From: Microbacterium sp. TPD7012
GTDB lineage: Bacteria; Actinomycetota; Actinomycetes; Actinomycetales; Microbacteriaceae
Reading direction: 5' to 3'
Assembly: GCF_003075395.1 (NCBI RefSeq)
Contig: NZ_QDFV01000002.1
Location: 1 to 64,000, forward strand
Length of the DNA: 64,000 bases
Shown here: positions 60,294 through 64,000 of the stretch, in pieces
How positions within the stretch are numbered: position 1 is the stretch's first letter
Layout: each line of letters opens with the position of its first letter
The notes under the pieces: generated by a model
What the model saw: the letters and a program-made list of their open reading frames with translations, nothing else
The model's database searches: none
What the model was told of the DNA's origin: nothing
Made by a program: the position numbers and the translations under genes

Positions 60294-62558
60294 TTGCCCA
60301 AGAACAAGAAGCCCCGCGGCGGACGACCCTCCGCCAACTTCGAGCCGCGCTACGGCGCCAAGAAGACCTCGTTCCACGACCGTCACGCGGGTGGCCGCGA
60401 CGCCGCCCGTGACGGCGCCCGCCCTGAGCGCGGTGGACGTGCGGATGCCGGCGAACGCCGCACCGCTCCCGCCGCCGGCGGCTACGACCGTCGACCGGGC
60501 AGCCGCAGCGCCGGTCACCGCGGCTATCGTCCGGCCGAGGCCGAGTCGGGCGCCCCGAAGCAGCGCTGGAACGCGCAGGAGCGCGCCGGGCGCGACGAGG
60601 CCCGCAGCATCCGCAACCGCGCCGAGTCCGGCCGTCGCGAGGCGCCGCACCACCGCAGTGACGACCGTCGGCCCACGGGTCCCGGCACCTACCGCGATGA
60701 CCGCGGTGGTCAGGGCTTCGATCGCGACGACCGTGCGCGCCGCGATGACCGCGGGGCATCGACCGAGCGTCGGGGCTTCCGCGACAACGATCACCGCGAC
60801 GGCGGACGTCCGGTCCGTGACGACCGCCGCGGCCAGCGTCCCACCGGTCCCGGCAGCTACCGCGATGACCGCGGTGGCCAGCGCTTCGATCGTGACGAGC
60901 GTCCGCGTCGTGACGATCGGGGTGCCGCGCCGCAGGGTCGTGGCTACGACCGCCCGAACCGCGGAGGCGCCGAGCGCCCGGAGCGCTCGTACGATGCGGA
61001 TCGCGCGCGCCGCGCTTTCGACCGCGATCGCACGCAGCGTTCGTTCGACGCGCCGCGCGACGATCGTCCCCGCCGCGACGACCGCACCTCGTCCGACCGC
61101 ACCGAGCGCCCGCGGTACGACCGCGACGCGCGCGATTCCCGCGGCGGCGAGCGGACCCGTCCGTCGACCGGCGGCGCGTACCGCACCGAGCGCGTGCGTC
61201 CGCTGACCTCGGACACCCGCGGGCGTCCGGCCCGCAACGAGCGTCCGAGCCGCAACGACTGGAATGCGACGAGCCGCCCCGCACCTGCGGCGGCGAAGTT
61301 CGAGCCGGGCGCCGACGTCGTTCACGAGCGCCTCGAGGCGAAGTCCGTCGAGGCGGTCGAGGTCGACGGCGTGAGCTTCAGCGATCTCGGGCTGGGCTCG
61401 AACATCGTCGAGACTCTGGCCGGTCTGGGAGCGGCATCGCCGTTCGCCATCCAGGCCGCCAGCATCCCCGCAGTGCTCGAGGGCCGCGACGTCCTCGCCC
61501 GCGGCCGCACCGGCTCCGGCAAGACCATCGCCTTCGGCGCTCCGCTCGTCGAGAACGTGCTGAAGTCGCAGGCCGGTAAGCGCCGTGAGTTCGGCCGGTC
61601 CCCGCGCGCGATCATCCTCGCTCCGACGCGCGAGCTCGCGCTGCAGATCGACCGCACGATCCAGCCGATCGCCCGCAGCGTCGGCCTGTTCACCACGCAG
61701 ATCTACGGTGGTGTGCCGCAGGGCCGTCAGGTCGGTGCGCTCAAGAAGGGCGTCGACATCGTGATCGGCACCCCCGGTCGCATCGAGGACCTGATCAACC
61801 AGGGCAAGCTCGACCTCTCCGACTGCCGCATCGCGGTGCTCGACGAGGCCGACCACATGTGCGAGCTCGGATTCGTCGAGCCCGTGCAGCGCATCCTGCG
61901 GCACACGGCGAACGGCAGCCAGAAGCTCCTCTTCTCGGCGACGCTCGACCGTGAGGTCGCGGCTCTCGTCGACGAGTTCCTGATCGATCCCGCGGTCTTC
62001 GAGGTCGCCGGTGAGGACCAGGGCTCGAGCACGATCGAGCACCGCGTGCTCGTGATCGAGCACCGCGACAAGGCCGACATCCTCACCTCGCTCGTCGATC
62101 GCGAGGGCAAGACTCTCGTGTTCGCCCGCACCCGTGCCTACGCCGACATGCTCGCCGAGCAGTTCGACGACGCCGGCATCCCGGCCGTCTCGCTGCACGG
62201 CGACCTGAACCAGGCCAAGCGCACGCGCAACCTGGAGCGTCTGACCTCGGGCCGCGTGAACGTGCTGGTCGCGACGGATGTCGCGGCCCGCGGCATCCAC
62301 GTCGACGACATCGACCTGGTCGTCCAGGCCGATGCCCCCGACGAGTACAAGACGTACCTGCACCGCTCCGGCCGCACCGGCCGCGCCGGTCGCTCGGGTC
62401 GCGTGGTCACGCTCATCACGCGTCAGCGTCAGCGCCGTATGACCGAGCTGCTCGACCGCGCCGAGATCGACGCCCCGTTCGAGAACGCGCGTCTCGATGA
62501 CGACATCATCGAGGAGATCACCGGTCGCATGCCGACCGCGGCGGCTCTCACGAGCTGA
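60294..62558 (+). CDS. DEAD-box RNA helicase with long RD/RG-rich N-terminus
   Basis: 754 residues. The first about 340 are low-complexity, rich in Arg, Asp and Gly (repeated RDDRGGQ and RRDDRG), and predicted disordered. The helicase core follows: Q-motif FSDLGLGSNIVETL, motif I RTGSGKT, PTRELAL, GTPGR, motif II DEADHM, SAT, and HRSGRTGRAGR near the C-terminus. It acts on structured RNA, probably in cold adaptation, RNA decay or ribosome assembly. TTG 60294 has AGAAGGA upstream; an earlier in-frame ATG at 60177 lies in the leader hairpin. Confidence 0.93.
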   Translation: MPKNKKPRGGRPSANFEPRYGAKKTSFHDRHAGGRDAARDGARPERGGRADAGERRTAPAAGGYDRRPGSRSAGHRGYRPAEAESGAPKQRWNAQERAGRDEARSIRNRAESGRREAPHHRSDDRRPTGPGTYRDDRGGQGFDRDDRARRDDRGASTERRGFRDNDHRDGGRPVRDDRRGQRPTGPGSYRDDRGGQRFDRDERPRRDDRGAAPQGRGYDRPNRGGAERPERSYDADRARRAFDRDRTQRSFDAPRDDRPRRDDRTSSDRTERPRYDRDARDSRGGERTRPSTGGAYRTERVRPLTSDTRGRPARNERPSRNDWNATSRPAPAAAKFEPGADVVHERLEAKSVEAVEVDGVSFSDLGLGSNIVETLAGLGAASPFAIQAASIPAVLEGRDVLARGRTGSGKTIAFGAPLVENVLKSQAGKRREFGRSPRAIILAPTRELALQIDRTIQPIARSVGLFTTQIYGGVPQGRQVGALKKGVDIVIGTPGRIEDLINQGKLDLSDCRIAVLDEADHMCELGFVEPVQRILRHTANGSQKLLFSATLDREVAALVDEFLIDPAVFEVAGEDQGSSTIEHRVLVIEHRDKADILTSLVDREGKTLVFARTRAYADMLAEQFDDAGIPAVSLHGDLNQAKRTRNLERLTSGRVNVLVATDVAARGIHVDDIDLVVQADAPDEYKTYLHRSGRTGRAGRSGRVVTLITRQRQRRMTELLDRAEIDAPFENARLDDDIIEEITGRMPTAAALTS

Positions 62559-62582
62559 GTCGCCCGGGCCGAGAGGTCGACG

Positions 62583-62670
62583 CGTTCACAACTCAGCAAT
62601 ATTCGCTCGAAAGGGCCCGGGACGACATGTCTTGGGCCCTTTCGGCACTGTTCTTGCTGAGTTGTGAACG
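62583..62670. repeat. End-conserved palindromic element, copy 3
   Basis: CGTTCACAACTCAGCAA (62583-62599) pairs perfectly with 62654-62670, and an inner perfect stem CGAAAGGGCCC (62608-62618) pairs with 62634-62644. It lies between convergent genes. Confidence 0.85.
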
Positions 62671-62694
62671 ACCGCACAGGGCTGAGAACACCGC

Positions 62695-62745
62695 GTCGGG
62701 CTGAGATCGCAGTGTCGGGCTGAGATCGCAGCGTCGGGCTGAGAT
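62695..62745. repeat. Tandem 19-bp repeats (GTCGGGCTGAGATCGCAG)
   Basis: Units start at 62695, 62714 and 62733; the third is partial (13 bp). A degenerate copy (AGGGCTGAGA) lies just before at 62678. Non-coding, between convergent genes. Confidence 0.85.
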
Positions 62746-62800
62746 TCCGCGCCGAGGGCTCCTCCCGACGGAGAGATCTCCGCCCGAGGGCGAGGTGCCG

Positions 62801-63340
62801 TCAGGCCAGCTCGTGCTCGTGGATGGCCGAGGTGAGGCTCGTGCCGTTCAGGTCGAGGTAGAGCACCTGCTCGGTGACCGTGAGGGTCATCGTGTTCCGG
62901 CGCTCGATCAGTGCCGCGGCCGCGTCGATGAAGCCGGGATCGAAGCTGTAGACGCGGATCTCATCCGACCGGTGGATCTTCTTCCCCGCCCACGGCGCGA
63001 TCACCTTGGCGGGGTCGCGGTGCGTGTAGACGACGGTGCGCTCGGCGAGGCGGCTGCCGTAGTGAAGGCGCTCGGCGTCGGGGGCGCCGATCTCGATCCA
63101 GGCCATGATGGCACCGGTCATGTCCCGCACGATCACCGCGGGTTCCTCCGTCGACGAGATGCCGTCGCCGAACGCGATCCCCTCCGCGTGCTCGAGACCG
63201 TGGGCCAGGACGCGCGTGATCATGTAGGCGTCGGTCTCGGACGGATGCCGCGCCACGCGCAGCGCGTAGTCCTCGTAGACGCCCCGATCGGTGTCGGCCA
63301 GCTGGACGTCGAACGTGTGCATCGTGGAGCCGGTAGCCAT
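62801..63340 (-). CDS. YaeQ family protein
   Basis: 179 residues. The family pattern is clear: FDVQLADTDRGVYEDYALRV, ARHPSETDAYMITRVLAHGL and IMAWIEIGAPDAERLHYGSR. YaeQ proteins have a PD-(D/E)XK-like nuclease fold but unknown function. ATG 63340 lies 8 bases after TAGGCT on the minus strand, fitting a leaderless start; the Met giving MHTFDVQL is six residues later. Confidence 0.88.
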   Translation of the reverse strand: MATGSTMHTFDVQLADTDRGVYEDYALRVARHPSETDAYMITRVLAHGLEHAEGIAFGDGISSTEEPAVIVRDMTGAIMAWIEIGAPDAERLHYGSRLAERTVVYTHRDPAKVIAPWAGKKIHRSDEIRVYSFDPGFIDAAAALIERRNTMTLTVTEQVLYLDLNGTSLTSAIHEHELA

Positions 63341-63377
63341 AACTGTCGAGCCTACGCGGCCGCGGGAGCACGCCCGT

Positions 63378-64000
63378 TCAGAAGAGCATCGGCTGCGCGA
63401 GGGATGCCGAGCCCGACCCTGTCGTCCGGAACGTGACGGCGCTGCTCGGGCGGCCGGTGCTCTGCACGCCGCCCTGACGCCAGATCGACTCGACGTGCCC
63501 CTGGCCGGGGCGGACTCCGCGCTGCGGATAGTCGTCTTCGTGCCGGCCGTCGAGCCCGTGGGCACGGATGAGCGGACGCGCGCGCTTGGCGAGCCACTGC
63601 CGGTATGCCTTCGGGGCCTCGGCGGAGGCACCGGGATACAGTCCGCGGTACGACGACACGAGGTCGGGGCGGGCCCTCTCGAGCCACTGGAAGAACCACG
63701 GCTTCACCCCGGGGCGCAGGTGCAGTGCGCCGTAGATCACGCTGCGCGCACCGGTTGCCTTGATGCGCGTGAGCGCGTCGTCGATCGCTTCGACCGAGTC
63801 CGTCATGTGCGGCATGATCGGCATCAGGAAGACCGTCACCCGGAACCCGGCATCTGCGAGAGCGCGCACGGTGTCGAGCCGCGCCTGGGTCGTCGGAGCC
63901 CCCGGTTCGATCGACTTCTGCAGCTCGTCGTCATACATGGCGATCGACATCTGCACGTCGACCGGAACGCGCCCGGCGGCCCTGACGAGGAGTGGGATGT
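63378..64000 (-). CDS. Radical SAM protein, Rv2578c-like, C-terminal part
   Basis: At least 207 residues; the frame is open to the window edge, so the N-terminus with the CxxxCxxC cluster is missing. Visible motifs are VDVQMSIAMYDDELQKSIEP, VFLMPIMPHMTDS and HLRPGVKPWFFQWL, which follow the SPL-related Rv2578c group. Reaction unknown. The tail after residue about 150 (GLDGRHEDDYPQRG and onward) is variable in the family. Confidence 0.85.
   Translation of the reverse strand, partial: IPLLVRAAGRVPVDVQMSIAMYDDELQKSIEPGAPTTQARLDTVRALADAGFRVTVFLMPIMPHMTDSVEAIDDALTRIKATGARSVIYGALHLRPGVKPWFFQWLERARPDLVSSYRGLYPGASAEAPKAYRQWLAKRARPLIRAHGLDGRHEDDYPQRGVRPGQGHVESIWRQGGVQSTGRPSSAVTFRTTGSGSASLAQPMLF

Overview
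The window is high-G+C, densely coded DNA from an actinobacterium, most likely Microbacterium or a close relative in Microbacteriaceae (an inference). Pointers are the G+C-rich third codon positions, many GTG starts, ATGA/GTGA overlaps between cotranscribed genes, many genes that seem to be read from leaderless mRNAs, a DUF222/HNH gene, DUF3073, a DtxR/IdeR-controlled heme operon with HtaA domains, and the dispersed CTTCGACAGGCTCAGGGA repeat. There are no rRNA or tRNA genes, no CRISPR array and no transposase. The first about 30 bases are an exact inverted copy of nearby sequence, so the left edge looks like a contig end.

Layout. 1-5.4 kb: sugar ABC transporter (binding protein, two permeases), GH1 beta-glucosidase and a LacI regulator. 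5.5-8.2 kb: two overlapping membrane/DUF1266 genes divergent from a TetR gene, with a shared operator. 8.3-18.3 kb: uracil permease, purC, an acetyltransferase, a PadR-controlled drug exporter, a second acetyltransferase, an amino-acid ABC system with a fused binding protein-permease, and an HxlR-controlled MFS transporter. 18.4-21 kb: purD, a NUDIX hydrolase and a sterol-carrier-like protein. 21.1-28 kb: heme uptake, hmuTUV divergent from a large surface HtaA-type protein, with two IdeR boxes between them. 28.1-33.1 kb: small membrane protein, unknown protein, purM (with a repeat inserted in frame), purF and an MFS transporter.

33.1-46.6 kb is the most interesting part: a LacI regulator, a GH35 beta-galactosidase without signal peptide, a 1729-residue secreted GH101 endo-alpha-N-acetylgalactosaminidase with carbohydrate-binding domains and a wall-sorting tail, and a sugar ABC transporter. 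The promoters of the GH35, GH101 and ABC genes share a TGTTTGCGC-type operator. This reads as a mucin-type O-glycan (Gal-GalNAc) harvesting regulon: release outside, import, hydrolysis inside. A DUF222/HNH gene sits in the middle of it.

46.6-64 kb: MOSC protein, L-rhamnose mutarotase, DUF3073, universal stress protein, a PadR/DUF4097 operon with an 18-bp inverted-repeat operator, a TipA-like MerR regulator with a 19-bp-spacer promoter, nitroreductase, an FAD/Rieske oxidoreductase, a crcB pair, a TetR-RND exporter pair, aldose 1-epimerase, a DEAD-box helicase with a structured leader and a very long Arg/Asp/Gly-rich N-terminus, a YaeQ protein and the C-terminal part of a radical SAM protein.

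Scattered through the window are hairpin elements, including three about 90-bp elements with the same ends (CGTTCACAACTCAGCAA) and different interiors. The word GGATGCC/GGCATCC is strikingly common on both strands.
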